Notes: generated from the sequence alone by a model not told the origin. A DNA stretch of 64,000 nucleotides from Trinickia sp. Y13 (GCF_029522115.1 NZ_JAKWFK010000002.1:599784-663783), one strand, 5' to 3'; shown: positions 51,690 to 61,089, numbered from the stretch's first letter. Made by a program: numbers and translations.

Positions 51690-52025
51690 ATGGAAAGCCA
51701 GCTTACGCCGCAAACGTTGGACCACCTGCGCCACTCGGCCACGCAGTGCTGCGCGCTCCTCAAAGCCATGGCGCATGAGGATCGGCTGCTATTGCTGTGC
51801 CAGCTCACCGAGGGCGAGCAAAACGTCGGCGAGCTCGAAGCGAGCGTCGGCCTGCATCAGCCCAGCCTGTCGCAACACTTGGGCGTGTTGCGTGAAGAAG
51901 GGCTCGTCGCCGCAAGGCGAGAGGGCAAGTACATCTATTACAGCCTCGCCAGCGAGGAAGTCATCGCCATCATGCAAACTTTGTCGAAGCTCTTTTGCGG
52001 TAAGGCCAAGGGGGCGAAGGCATGA
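51690..52025 (+). CDS. bigR: ArsR-family sulfide/persulfide-sensing repressor BigR/SqrR
   Basis: 111 residues. HTH with LHQPSLSQHLGVLREEGLV. Redox thiols Cys37 (LLLCQL) and Cys103 (SKLFCGK) are 66 residues apart, as in BigR (Cys42 and Cys108), which forms a sulfur bridge on persulfide sensing. First gene of bigR-yeeE-yeeE-blh/sqr-tauE; its stop overlaps the next start. Confidence 0.92.
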   Translation: MESQLTPQTLDHLRHSATQCCALLKAMAHEDRLLLLCQLTEGEQNVGELEASVGLHQPSLSQHLGVLREEGLVAARREGKYIYYSLASEEVIAIMQTLSKLFCGKAKGAKA

Positions 52026-52447
52026 TCGTCGATATGTCGCATTTCACGCCTGCCGCGGCCGTCGCGGGCGGGCTGCTCATCGGCGCGGCCTCGGGGCTCT
52101 ACATGCTGCTCAACGGCCGCATTGCCGGCATCAGCGGCATGATCGGCCGCGTGTTGGAGCCGCAAACGCTCGAACGCGCTTCGGCGCTCGCCTTTCTGCT
52201 CGGGCTCGTTGCAGCGCCGTGGTTGTGGCGGTTGGCTGCGCCGCTGCCCGCAGCCGTCATCGAAGCCTCGCCGCCCACGCTGATAGCCGCCGGTCTGCTC
52301 GTCGGGTTCGGCACGCGCTACGGCTCGGGTTGCACGAGCGGCCACGGCGTATGCGGCATCTCCCGCGGCTCGGCCCGTTCGATCGCGGCCACGCTTACGT
52401 TCCTCTCGTTAGGGTTCCTAACCGTCTTCCTGCTTCGCCACTTTTAA
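52022..52447 (+). CDS. YeeE/YedE sulfur-transport family protein (first half)
   Basis: 141 residues, four helices. GLYMLLNGRIAGISGMIGRVL and GFGTRYGSGCTSGHGVCGISRGS, the latter carrying the Cys-bearing selectivity motif of YeeE/PmpA. Start overlaps bigR (ATGA at 52022-52025). With the next gene it makes a two-piece transporter for sulfur species, probably thiosulfate or persulfide. Confidence 0.93.
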   Translation: MIVDMSHFTPAAAVAGGLLIGAASGLYMLLNGRIAGISGMIGRVLEPQTLERASALAFLLGLVAAPWLWRLAAPLPAAVIEASPPTLIAAGLLVGFGTRYGSGCTSGHGVCGISRGSARSIAATLTFLSLGFLTVFLLRHF

Positions 52448-52448
52448 T

Positions 52449-52874
52449 ATGCTCGCTTTGTCCGGTTTCGCCGCAGGTCTCTTGTTCGGCTTGGGTCTCA
52501 TCGTCTCCAATATGGCCAATCCCGAGAAGGTGCTCGGCTTTCTCGACCTGACCGGCCGCTGGGATCCTTCGCTCGCGTTTGTCATGGGCGGCGCCGTCGC
52601 GATCGGCGCCATCGCCTTCGCGCTTACGCGCCGGGCCAGCCGCAGCCTGCTCGGCGCACCGATCTCGTGGCCCGCGTCCACGCGCATCGATCGTGCCCTT
52701 ATCCTCGGTAGCGCGATGTTCGGCGTCGGTTGGGGGCTTGCAGGCTTCTGCCCCGGCCCGGCGCTCGTCGCCGCCTCGAGCGGACAACCCAAAGCATGGC
52801 TGTTCGTGCTCGCGATGTTGGCGGGCATGAGCCTTCATTCGCTCATCACGCGGCTGCACGCCGCACGCGCCTGA
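52449..52874 (+). CDS. YeeE/YedE sulfur-transport family protein (second half)
   Basis: 141 residues. LSGFAAGLLFGLGLIVSNMANPEKVLGFLDLTGRWDPSLAFVMGGA and FGVGWGLAGFCPGPALV, the second-half YeeE/PmpB signature with Cys in GFCPGP. It follows the first half with no gap. Confidence 0.93.
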   Translation: MLALSGFAAGLLFGLGLIVSNMANPEKVLGFLDLTGRWDPSLAFVMGGAVAIGAIAFALTRRASRSLLGAPISWPASTRIDRALILGSAMFGVGWGLAGFCPGPALVAASSGQPKAWLFVLAMLAGMSLHSLITRLHAARA

Positions 52875-52890
52875 AACGGAGTTCGCGCCA

Positions 52891-54489
52891 ATGTCCACGC
52901 CATTCGTGCAGCACGATCCGACTTTTTCCACGACCGCGCAGGTGCTGCCGGACGACCTGCCCGGCATCGCCGCCGCGGGTTTCCGCTCGCTCATCTGCAA
53001 TCGTCCCGACGGCGAAGGCGGCCCTTCGCAGCCGAACTCACAGGCCATGCGGGAGGCAGCCGAGCGCGCCGGGATCGCCTTCGCCTATCTGCCCGTCGAG
53101 CCTGGCAAGATGACACCCGAGCAAGCGCAAGCCTTCGCACGCTTGCTCGAAACGATGCCCAAGCCCGTGCTCGCTTATTGCCGCACGGGCAACCGGTCCG
53201 CGGGACTGTATCGAGCCGCGACCACGCCGGAGCAAGCTCCCAAGGCATCATCCATTGCGCCGGCTTGCACCTGGGAAAAGACGTTCGACGTCGTCGTCGT
53301 GGGCGGGGGCAGCGCAGGGATCGCCGTGACGGCCAGCCTGCTTCGCCGTCAACCGGGCCTCAATGTCGCGGTGATCGAGCCGCGCGACACGCACGACTAT
53401 CAGCCCGCGTGGACTCTCGTCGGCGGCGGCCTGTTCGATGCACGCAAGACGCGCCGGCCGATGAGCGAAGTCATGCCCAAGGGCGTCACTTGGATTCGCG
53501 CCGCCGTCGCGAGATTCGAGCCCGACGAGAACCGGGTGCGGCTCGACACCGGTGAAGCCGTGCCTTATCGGGACCTCGTGGTTGCTCCGGGGCTGCGCCT
53601 CGCATGGGAGCGCATCGAAGGGCTCGAAGCGGTGCTCGGCAAGTATGGCGTGACGTCGAACTACCGCTACGACCTGGCGCCTTACACCTGGGAACTCGTC
53701 CGCGCGATGGGCAGCGGCACGGCGCTCTTCACGCAGCCGGCCATGCCGATCAAATGCGCGGGCGCCCCGCAAAAAGCGATGTATCTTTCCTGCGATCACT
53801 GGCAGCGCGTCGGCGCGCTCGACAAAATCAACGTCGAGTTCAATACCGATGGCGCCGTGCTGTTCGGCGTCGCCGCCTTCGTGCCCGCGCTGATGCAATA
53901 CGTGTCGCGCTACCGCGCCAACCTCGCATTCGGCTCCAATCTCGTTGCCGTCGACGGGCCGAACAAGCTCGCCTATTTCGATGTCAAGGATGCCGACGGC
54001 GGCACCGAGCGCGTGGCCAAGCCTTTCGACATGCTGCATGTCGTGCCGCCGCAAGTCGCACCCGATTTTGTCCGCGACAGCCAACTGGCCGATGCAGCCG
54101 GGTGGTGCGAAGTCGATCCCGCCACGCTGCAGCATCCGCGCTATCCGAACGTGTTCGCGCTCGGCGACGCCTGCTCCGCACCCAACGCCAAGACGGCCGC
54201 CGCCGCGCGCAAGCAGGCCGTCATCGTCGCATCGAACCTGCTCGCGATGCGCGCTGGACGGCCGCTGCCGCGCCGCTACGATGGTTACGGCGCGTGCCCG
54301 TTGACGGTCGAGCGGGGCAAGGTAGTGCTGGCCGAATTCGGCTACGGCGGCAAGCTGTTGCCCACCTTTCCGCTCGATCCGCGCCGCCCGAGCGCCTTTG
54401 CTTGGCTGCTCAAAGCCAAGCTGCTGCCCTGGTTCTATTGGAACGGCATGCTCAAAGCGCGCGAATGGTTCACGGGCACGAGCGTTTGA
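52891..54489 (+). CDS. Fused Blh-type phosphatase-like domain plus sulfide:quinone oxidoreductase
   Basis: 532 residues. Residues 1-110 are a DUF442/Blh domain with a PTP-like loop YCRTGNRSAGLY (nucleophile Cys97). From 132 a FAD domain starts (DVVVVGGGSAGIAV, GxGxxG at 138-143). Conserved redox Cys lies in PIKCAGAPQKA and a further Cys in GDACSAPNAKT, matching the human-type SQR. It oxidises sulfide to persulfide and feeds quinone; the Blh domain may pass sulfur on. Third enzyme of the bigR regulon. Confidence 0.92.
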   Translation: MSTPFVQHDPTFSTTAQVLPDDLPGIAAAGFRSLICNRPDGEGGPSQPNSQAMREAAERAGIAFAYLPVEPGKMTPEQAQAFARLLETMPKPVLAYCRTGNRSAGLYRAATTPEQAPKASSIAPACTWEKTFDVVVVGGGSAGIAVTASLLRRQPGLNVAVIEPRDTHDYQPAWTLVGGGLFDARKTRRPMSEVMPKGVTWIRAAVARFEPDENRVRLDTGEAVPYRDLVVAPGLRLAWERIEGLEAVLGKYGVTSNYRYDLAPYTWELVRAMGSGTALFTQPAMPIKCAGAPQKAMYLSCDHWQRVGALDKINVEFNTDGAVLFGVAAFVPALMQYVSRYRANLAFGSNLVAVDGPNKLAYFDVKDADGGTERVAKPFDMLHVVPPQVAPDFVRDSQLADAAGWCEVDPATLQHPRYPNVFALGDACSAPNAKTAAAARKQAVIVASNLLAMRAGRPLPRRYDGYGACPLTVERGKVVLAEFGYGGKLLPTFPLDPRRPSAFAWLLKAKLLPWFYWNGMLKAREWFTGTSV

Positions 54490-54504
54490 TGGACCTAGCC
54501 TGCC

Positions 54505-55323
54505 ATGTTCGATCCATTCATCGTTAGCGCCGCGCTCGGCTCGCTCGTCGGCGTCATTCTCGCTTTGACGGGGGCCGGGGGCGGCATCGTCGCGGTGCCG
54601 CTGCTCGTCTTCGGTTTAGGGCTCGATGTCGCGACCGCCGGGCCCATCGGGCTAGCTGCAGTCGGGCTCGCCGCGGCGCTAGGCGCTTTGCTCGCGTTGC
54701 GCGAGGGGCGCGTGCGGTACAAGGCCGCGGCGCTGATGGCAGGCGCGGGCGCGCTCGTCTCGCCGCTCGGCCTATGGCTCGCGCGGCGGGTTCCGAATGC
54801 GCCGCTCATGCTGCTGTTTGCGTTCGTGCTGTTTTACGTTGCCGCGCGCATGTTGCTGCAGCATTTCGGGCGCGCGTCGCGCAAGCCGGTGCAGGCGCCG
54901 AGCGACGCGGCGTGCCGCATCGATCACGCGCGCGGCAAACTCGTCTGGACCGCGCCTTGCGCACGCGCGTTGACGCTATCGGGCGCGATCGCGGGCCTGC
55001 TGTCGGGGTTGCTGGGCGTCGGTGGCGGCTTTGTCATCGTGCCCGCGTTGCGGCGCGTCTCGGACATCGCGATAGAGAACATCATGGCCACCTCGCTCGC
55101 GGTCATCGCGCTCGTATCGGTGTCGGGCGTCGTCGCATCCGGGCTAGCCGGTCAGATGGCGTGGGCGGCGGCGTTGCCGTTCACCGCCGGTGCGATCGCC
55201 GGCATGCTCGGCGGGCGGCTCCTAGCCCGGCGGCTGAGCGGTGCACGCCTGCAGCAAGCGTTCGCCGTCTTCGCGGGCGCCATCGCCGTGGCGATGGCCG
55301 TCAAAGCCCTCACGCAGCTTTGA
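54505..55323 (+). CDS. TauE/SafE-family sulfite exporter
   Basis: 272 residues, about eight helices, in two repeats: LTGAGGGIVAVPLLVFGLGL near the N-terminus and GLLGVGGGFVIVPALRRVSDI in the second half, the TauE hallmarks. It likely removes sulfite formed by the persulfide dioxygenase. It ends the operon; next gene is convergent. Confidence 0.94.
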   Translation: MFDPFIVSAALGSLVGVILALTGAGGGIVAVPLLVFGLGLDVATAGPIGLAAVGLAAALGALLALREGRVRYKAAALMAGAGALVSPLGLWLARRVPNAPLMLLFAFVLFYVAARMLLQHFGRASRKPVQAPSDAACRIDHARGKLVWTAPCARALTLSGAIAGLLSGLLGVGGGFVIVPALRRVSDIAIENIMATSLAVIALVSVSGVVASGLAGQMAWAAALPFTAGAIAGMLGGRLLARRLSGARLQQAFAVFAGAIAVAMAVKALTQL

Positions 55324-55335
55324 CGGCAACGCCGG

Positions 55336-56124
55336 TTACGGCTGGCCTGCGTAGTAGCGCGCCGCCGCTTCGATTTCTGCGGGCGTCATCTGCCGCGCGA
55401 CATTGCGCATTTGCTCGTTGATGTCGTTGTGACGATCGCCCGCGGCGAAAGCCTGCAATTGCGCACGAATATAGACCTCCGGCTCGCCTTCGAGCCAAGG
55501 CGTGCCCGTCTTGTGATCGGCGGCGCCGTGGCACGATGCGCATGGTGCGATGTTGCGCATCGGCGAGCCCGTCGCGACGATCGGCGGCACGACCTGGTTG
55601 GCCGGATGGTAGCCGGGTAGCTTAGGCAGATACGCGTAGTACGCGGCGAGGTCGCGCATATCCTGATCGGACAGCGTCTGCACCATCGGGCTCATCACCG
55701 CATTCGTGCGCGCACCGGTCTGGAAGTCCTTCAACTGCTTGTAGACGACCGTTTCGTATTGGCCGGCGAGGTTCGGCGAATTGGCTTGACTGACACCTTG
55801 CGGCCCGTGGCACATCGAACAGCGCAACGCAAGCGTCGCGCCGCGGCCGATCGACAGCGCATCGGCATTGGCGAACATCGTCGGCGTCACGACGACTTGG
55901 CTCGTCTTCACGCGCGAGGTCACCGGGGTCGAAACGAACCATTGTTGCGGAACCCCGGCCGCGCTGCAGATCGCGTTCCAGACGCCGGCGAATTGCGAAC
56001 CGGTTTGGACGGACGGCAACCAGATGAAGCCGATCAAGATCGAAACCACGGCCACGCCCGCGGTCAAGCCTACGCTAACCGTAAACCACCGGTTGCGCAG
56101 CGAGAACAAGCGTTCGGTGCTCAT
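55336..56124 (-). CDS. Membrane-anchored diheme cytochrome c
   Basis: 262 residues. N-terminal anchor TVSVGLTAGVAVVSILIGFIWL, then two c-type heme sites CSMCH and CASCH. Last gene of the oxidase operon; the start overlaps the subunit I stop (ATGA at 56121-56124). It is the likely electron donor or a fixed subunit of the oxidase. Confidence 0.92.
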   Translation of the reverse strand: MSTERLFSLRNRWFTVSVGLTAGVAVVSILIGFIWLPSVQTGSQFAGVWNAICSAAGVPQQWFVSTPVTSRVKTSQVVVTPTMFANADALSIGRGATLALRCSMCHGPQGVSQANSPNLAGQYETVVYKQLKDFQTGARTNAVMSPMVQTLSDQDMRDLAAYYAYLPKLPGYHPANQVVPPIVATGSPMRNIAPCASCHGAADHKTGTPWLEGEPEVYIRAQLQAFAAGDRHNDINEQMRNVARQMTPAEIEAAARYYAGQP

Positions 56125-57746
56125 CGTGCGCCCCCCATGTAGATAGCCGGCACCGAGGTTTGCTTGAGGACGAGCAACTGCGCAATCGGATAGCCGTAGT
56201 TGACGACGGTCAGCGCGATCATCAGCGCGACCCACAAGCCGAAGCTATTGAGCGCGATCGGCAATGTCTTGGGCGGATGCACGGCGGTGCTGAATGTGAA
56301 TTTCTGCGGCGCCGCGGCCGGTCCGCGATGGCCACGCGCGAGCACGATGAAGAACAGCACGGCGGAAGCGACGAGAATCAGCGCGCCGACGAACGACATA
56401 TCGACGGTGATGGCCTCGGGGGCGAGCGCCGGATTGCTGTAGTCGAAGTACGCCATGCGCCGCGGCATGCCGAGAATCCCGGCATAGTGCCAGGGGAACG
56501 TCGTCACTATCATGCCGATGAACCACAGCCAAAGTTGCCAGCGCATGAGCTTCACGCTCGTCAGCACGCGGCCCGTGAGCTGCGGCCAGAGGTCGTAAGC
56601 GATCGCGAAGTACATGATGACGATCGCGCCGCCGAAGATCAGATGGAAGTGGCCCGTGATCCACTGCGTATTGTGGATCGTCGAATCGAGCTGGTAGCTC
56701 ATGTTGATGAGCCCGCCCGCGCCGCCGAAGCCGAGCATGACGAACGAAAAGGCGACGGCCAGCATCATCGGCTCATGCCAGGGCAGGGCGCGCAGCCAAC
56801 CGAACGGTCCGCGTCCGCCGCGCAGGCGTCCCGCGATTTCGATCGAAGCGCAGATCGTGAACACCGTCAGCAGCGTCGGCACCGATACGAATGCCGTGAA
56901 CACCGATTGCAGGAACTTGAAGCCCGAGCCGACTTGCGGATCGGCGAACAAGTGATGGATACCGATCGGCATCGCGACCACGAGGAACAGAATGAACGAG
57001 ATGCGCGCCATCGCATCGCTGTAGAGCCGGCCCCCGACTGCGCGCGGCACGAGCGTGTAGTACGCGATGTAGGCCGGCATCAGCCAGAAATAGACGATCG
57101 CATGCAGCGTCCAAGAGAAGAACACGCGAGCGAGGCCCGAATCGATGGTCGTCTTCAGGCCGAGGGCGACAGGCAGAATCTGGAACAAGATCTCGATCGC
57201 GGCGCCCACGGCGGTCCAGGCCCACAAGTACGATCCGGCCACGTTGGCGAACATCGGCAACGGCACGGGCTTGCCGGGGTTCGCGCGCTTCCACGTGCGC
57301 AGATTGATCGACATCAGCGCGACCCAGATCCACGATCCCACGACGACGAGCACGATGCCGATGTAATAGAAGGGATTACCGACCATCGGAGGATAGAACG
57401 TATAAAGCACCGATGCGCGGCCAAGCGAGACGGGGATCATCGCCGTGATCGAACCGATCGCGACCAGCCACCAGCCGATCCACGCCCAACGCTTGCCCAC
57501 GAGCGGCTGCTCGAGCGACAGCTCGCTGATCGCATAGCCGAAGCCCATCGCGATCAACGTCGGGAACACGTACCCCATGACGGAGCCGTGCGCCGTGACG
57601 GAGCGGTAGTAGAGCTCGGGCTGCCTGAGCCATATATGCAGGGGGCTGCGCACGTACATCTGCCAGGCGCCGAGCAACAGCGCGACGCCGAACGTGGCGA
57701 AGGCGAACCAGAAGTGTGCGAGTACGAGTCGTCTGTTATTGAGCAC
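56121..57746 (-). CDS. Heme-copper oxidase subunit I (ba3/B-type)
   Basis: 541 residues, about 13 helices. Heme and CuB histidines are visible: YRSVTAHGSVMGYVFPTLIA (His of heme), FSWTLHAIVYFWLMPAYIAYY (CuB site), HHLFADPQVG and TQWITGHFHLIFGGAIVIMY. The pattern and lack of the A-type D-channel motif put it with B-type oxidases. The GTG at 57744-57746 is the start because GGAGG lies seven bases before it inside the upstream gene's end; the ATG at 57764 would lie before the site. Confidence 0.93.
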   Translation of the reverse strand: MLNNRRLVLAHFWFAFATFGVALLLGAWQMYVRSPLHIWLRQPELYYRSVTAHGSVMGYVFPTLIAMGFGYAISELSLEQPLVGKRWAWIGWWLVAIGSITAMIPVSLGRASVLYTFYPPMVGNPFYYIGIVLVVVGSWIWVALMSINLRTWKRANPGKPVPLPMFANVAGSYLWAWTAVGAAIEILFQILPVALGLKTTIDSGLARVFFSWTLHAIVYFWLMPAYIAYYTLVPRAVGGRLYSDAMARISFILFLVVAMPIGIHHLFADPQVGSGFKFLQSVFTAFVSVPTLLTVFTICASIEIAGRLRGGRGPFGWLRALPWHEPMMLAVAFSFVMLGFGGAGGLINMSYQLDSTIHNTQWITGHFHLIFGGAIVIMYFAIAYDLWPQLTGRVLTSVKLMRWQLWLWFIGMIVTTFPWHYAGILGMPRRMAYFDYSNPALAPEAITVDMSFVGALILVASAVLFFIVLARGHRGPAAAPQKFTFSTAVHPPKTLPIALNSFGLWVALMIALTVVNYGYPIAQLLVLKQTSVPAIYMGGAR

Positions 57747-58305
57747 AGCTAAGCCTCCGAGCATTGGCCGCGAGCTTGTCGAATGCGGCGCGATCGAGCA
57801 CTTTCACGTGCGCCCACATGCCCTCGTGACCCGTGCCGCAGTATTCGTGGCAGGGCATCAAGTGATCGCCGCTTTCGGGAAAGCTCGTCTTGAAGGTCGA
57901 GACATACCCCGGCTCGACCATGGAATTGATATTCGTATTGGCGATGAGAAAGCCATGCACGACGTCGGCGCTCGTCGCGCGAAACGTGATGGGTGTGTCC
58001 GCCGGCACGACGATGCACTGCGGCGTGAACGAGTACTGCTGCGCGATGATACGCACCGTGACAGAGCCGTCGGTCTCGACGGCGCTGCCCAGGTTGCTTT
58101 CGATGAATTCACCCGATACGTGAAGCGTCGTCGGGTCTATCGTTTCGACGCGCGAGGGCGGCATCGCGGCCCAATGCAACCCGGTGAAGACGACCATCGC
58201 AATGAGGAGCAGGATGATCGCGACCGAGACGGCCGCCCATTTGCGCTCCACGCGTGCGGCAACCGCGGCGCCTTCGTCGTGGTTGGAAGATGGAATGTTC
58301 GACAT
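57736..58305 (-). CDS. Cytochrome oxidase subunit II (CuA)
   Basis: 189 residues. One N-terminal helix (AAVSVAIILLLIAMVVFTGL), then the cupredoxin domain with the CuA ligands in MPCHEYCGTGHEGMW. It takes electrons from cytochrome c. Its last codons overlap the subunit I start. Confidence 0.95.
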   Translation of the reverse strand: MSNIPSSNHDEGAAVAARVERKWAAVSVAIILLLIAMVVFTGLHWAAMPPSRVETIDPTTLHVSGEFIESNLGSAVETDGSVTVRIIAQQYSFTPQCIVVPADTPITFRATSADVVHGFLIANTNINSMVEPGYVSTFKTSFPESGDHLMPCHEYCGTGHEGMWAHVKVLDRAAFDKLAANARRLSCAQ

Positions 58306-58314
58306 GTCGCTCGC

Positions 58315-58497
58315 TCAGTGGATGACGCCGCGCGGCAAAAAGACTAGGAAGTAGAACGCGAACCAGAGCGCCACGACGATGGCGGTGGCGATGCCGGCCA
58401 CCGCGATCGCCCCCGCTGGCCCCGAGCGAACGATCTCGTCCACGCGCTCGTCTTCTTGATCACCGGCGCCCGCTCGCGCCTCGTTGTTCGGATTCAT
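58315..58497 (-). CDS. Single-helix small subunit of the oxidase operon
   Basis: 60 residues. One helix, GAIAVAGIATAIVVALWFAFYFLVFL, after a hydrophilic acidic N-terminus (EARAGAGDQEDERVDEIV). It sits nine bases before subunit II and is likely the small subunit IIa-like/CbaD-like partner of B-type oxidases. No sequence motif proves this. Confidence 0.78.
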   Translation of the reverse strand: MNPNNEARAGAGDQEDERVDEIVRSGPAGAIAVAGIATAIVVALWFAFYFLVFLPRGVIH

Positions 58498-58510
58498 GGC
58501 GTGCCTCGAT

Positions 58511-59803
58511 TCAATTAAGCGTCGCGGAGCGCAAAGCATTGGCTTCCTTGGCCGTGACCGGCGTGCCGCGGTTGCCCCAAGCCGTGCGAATGAAGGTGAC
58601 CACCGCCGCGACTTCCTCGTCCGACAACGACTGGGCGAACGGCGGCATGCCGTAAGGCGCGGGGTTTTTCATCGTGCCGGGGGCATAGCCGCCGTTGAGC
58701 ACCATGCGAATCGGATTGACCGCAGAAGTCATTTGGATCGACTGATTGTTCGCGAGCGGCGGAAAATCGGGCAGCTTGCCTTCGCCGCGCTTGCCGTGAC
58801 AAGTGGCGCACTGTGCGTCGTAGATCTTCGCGCCGAGCCGCACGAGCAGCTCGCGCTCTTCGCCCGACATCGCACTCTTGCCGTTCGCGCCGTTCTCGCC
58901 CCCGTGTTGCGGCAACGACTTCAGATAGACGGCCATCGCGCGCACGTCGTCGTCGGACAGGTACTGCAAGCTGTCGTAGACCACTTCGGCCATCGGGCCG
59001 TACACCGCACCGCGTTTGGCTACGCCTTTTTGCAGCAGATCGGAGATGTCTTCGATGCTCCAATCGCCGAGACCGGCTTCCTTGTTGGACGTGAGCGAGG
59101 GCGCGTACCAGTCCTGCATCGGAATCAACCCGCCTTCGAATGCCTTGGACTCCGAGCTCCCACCGAGCGCATTGATCGCCGTATGGCACATCGAGCAGTG
59201 GCCGAGCCCCTGCACGAGATAAGCGCCCCGGTTCCATTCGACCGAACGCGTCGGATCGGCTTGGTATTCGCCTTCACGGAAATACAGCGTGCGCCAACCG
59301 AGCAGCAACTCGCGGTTGTTGTACGGGAAGCGCATCTCGTGCGGCCGGTTCGGCTGATTCACGGGCGGCACCGAGCGCAGGTACGCGAAGATCGCATCCG
59401 AATCCGCGCGCGTGACCTTCGTATAAGCGCCATAGGGCATCGCGGGATACAGTAGCGAACCGTCGCGCGAGCGGCCCGTGTGCATCATTTGATAAAACTC
59501 GTCGGCGGTCCATTTGCCGATGCCCGTTTGGTTATCGGGGGTGATGTTCGGAGAGTAAAGCGTGCCGAACGGCGTCGGCATGGCGCGTCCGCCCGCGAAC
59601 AGTTTATCGCCGGGCTGCGTATGGCAGGCCACGCAATCGCCGGCGCGCGCAAGGTACTCGCCGCGCTTGACGATGTCGGCCGACGCGCCGCTCGGACCCT
59701 GGGCGAAAGCGAGTGCGCTCGATGCGGCAAGTGCGAGGCCCGCGCCCGCGCGAGCGAGCGTGCGTGTAAGAGAAAGAATGGCAGGCACGAAAGACTCCAT
59801 CAT
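58511..59803 (-). CDS. Triheme cytochrome c
   Basis: 430 residues with a signal peptide (LARAGAGLALAASSALAFAQ). Three CxxCH sites are seen: CVACH, CSMCH and CATCH. The arrangement is like the triheme subunits of membrane alcohol/aldehyde dehydrogenases, but here it is in an oxidase operon, suggesting it delivers electrons to the terminal oxidase. Start overlaps the previous gene's stop (ATGA). Confidence 0.93.
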   Translation of the reverse strand: MMESFVPAILSLTRTLARAGAGLALAASSALAFAQGPSGASADIVKRGEYLARAGDCVACHTQPGDKLFAGGRAMPTPFGTLYSPNITPDNQTGIGKWTADEFYQMMHTGRSRDGSLLYPAMPYGAYTKVTRADSDAIFAYLRSVPPVNQPNRPHEMRFPYNNRELLLGWRTLYFREGEYQADPTRSVEWNRGAYLVQGLGHCSMCHTAINALGGSSESKAFEGGLIPMQDWYAPSLTSNKEAGLGDWSIEDISDLLQKGVAKRGAVYGPMAEVVYDSLQYLSDDDVRAMAVYLKSLPQHGGENGANGKSAMSGEERELLVRLGAKIYDAQCATCHGKRGEGKLPDFPPLANNQSIQMTSAVNPIRMVLNGGYAPGTMKNPAPYGMPPFAQSLSDEEVAAVVTFIRTAWGNRGTPVTAKEANALRSATLN

Positions 59804-60516
59804 TGCGGTTCGCTGCCGCAACGCAGCGGCATCTTCAAGCTTCCCGCGGGAGCGAAAGCGGGATTGGCCGGACCCGGCGACGCCGCAAGCCATGCTGCGA
59901 CGGCCGTGATGTCATCGTTCGTCAAACGCGAAGCGACCTCATGCATGCAATCGGGTGCGTACGATTTGCGCGTGCCGTAACGCCATGCGCCCAATTGCGC
60001 GCTGATGTAGTCGGCGTGCAAGCCGAGCAGGCCGGGGATCGCCGGCTCCATGCCGGTCAACGCCGCGCCGTGGCACGAAGCGCAGGCGGGGATGTCCTTG
60101 GACGGATCGCCCCGCTTCGCCAGTTGCTGCCCGCGCGCAAGCAGGGAGGCGGGGATGGCCGGCGTCGATGCGGGCGGATAGGGCGGGCGTTGGCTCGCGA
60201 AGTACTCGGCGATCCGATGCAGATAGGCATCGGGCAGATACGCGAGCAAGTAGTTCATCGGCGGATACTGCCGATGACCGTCGCGAAAGGCGATCAGTTG
60301 GTTGTAGAGATAGCCCGCGGGTTTGCCCGCCAGGCGCGGAAAGTAGTCGTTATCGGTGCCTTCGCCTTTTGCGCCGTGGCAGGCCGCGCAGGCCAGCACT
60401 CGCGCTTGCATCGTATCGGGCGCCCGCTCCGTTTGCGCATCTTGCGCGTGAGCGGCCCCCCCCAACACCAGGCTCGCAAAGACAGCCACTACAGCAGCAG
60501 TTCTTCTTCTCAGCAT
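59800..60516 (-). CDS. Diheme cytochrome c (c4-like)
   Basis: 238 residues with a signal peptide (VVAVFASLVLGGAAHAQ). Heme sites CAACH and CASCH, each followed by a cytochrome c4-type half with a distal Met. First gene of the oxidase operon; coupled to the triheme gene. Confidence 0.92.
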   Translation of the reverse strand: MLRRRTAAVVAVFASLVLGGAAHAQDAQTERAPDTMQARVLACAACHGAKGEGTDNDYFPRLAGKPAGYLYNQLIAFRDGHRQYPPMNYLLAYLPDAYLHRIAEYFASQRPPYPPASTPAIPASLLARGQQLAKRGDPSKDIPACASCHGAALTGMEPAIPGLLGLHADYISAQLGAWRYGTRKSYAPDCMHEVASRLTNDDITAVAAWLAASPGPANPAFAPAGSLKMPLRCGSEPQ

Positions 60517-60630
60517 CACTTCATCGTCTCCGGGGACACCCAACGATATGCGGCGCGCCCACGGCTTTCACGGCTTAAGCCTCGCAGCGGTGCGGACCGA
60601 AACGGCAATGCGTCTTCTCTAGCTGTGCCG

Positions 60631-60644
60631 TCGATTCTAATCAA
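60631..60644. promoter_or_regulatory. FNR-type box upstream of the oxidase operon
   Basis: TCGATTCTAATCAA has one mismatch to TTGAT-N4-ATCAA and lies 115 bases upstream of the first cytochrome gene. Confidence 0.65.
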
Positions 60645-60766
60645 AACAGACGAAATCCCACAGCACTGTCTGCAGCGAGAGGACGCACTCGAAACCCGAT
60701 GCGGCATTGAGTCTCGATTCGATCGCCAAAACCCGACGATTAGAACATGGACCGATACCTCACGGG

Positions 60767-60780
60767 TTGATCTAAATCAG
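60767..60780. promoter_or_regulatory. FNR-type box between the oxidase operon and fnr
   Basis: TTGATCTAAATCAG has one mismatch to the FNR consensus. It lies about 250 bases from the first cytochrome gene and 310 bases from fnr; it may act on either. Confidence 0.7.
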
Positions 60781-61089
60781 ACCTGCGCCAGTCGGACGCA
60801 CCCTGTGCGCAGCCCTTGCGACGGTTGGTCGCGCGGGTTATGCGTGACAAATGTCGCGTAACGCAAGAAGCTAGCCAGAATGGCCTTCGTCGGAGGGTGG
60901 GGGCGCTTCGTTGTAGGAATCGGCTGACACCGAGTGAGCGAGGGCCGACAAAACTCTCGGCGCAACCCGATAGGCTCGGGTGGGCCGCCAGCGGACACTT
61001 TGTGTCGACAGCCGTTGCATGCCGCCTGCGATGCGGGTGTGGGGCGTAAGCCGTCCCGCGTTTATCGATCAAACCAAGGAGAGCATGAC

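Larger units (their letters stand above)
60517..61089. other. Divergent regulatory region between the oxidase operon and fnr
   Basis: No gene is supported in these 573 bases. It holds two FNR-type sites (60631 and 60767) and both promoters. The stretch 60780-61060 shows no recognisable element. Confidence 0.6.

Noticed and set aside
56160..57752. A 530-codon plus-strand frame
   Set aside because: Antisense shadow of the oxidase subunit I gene.
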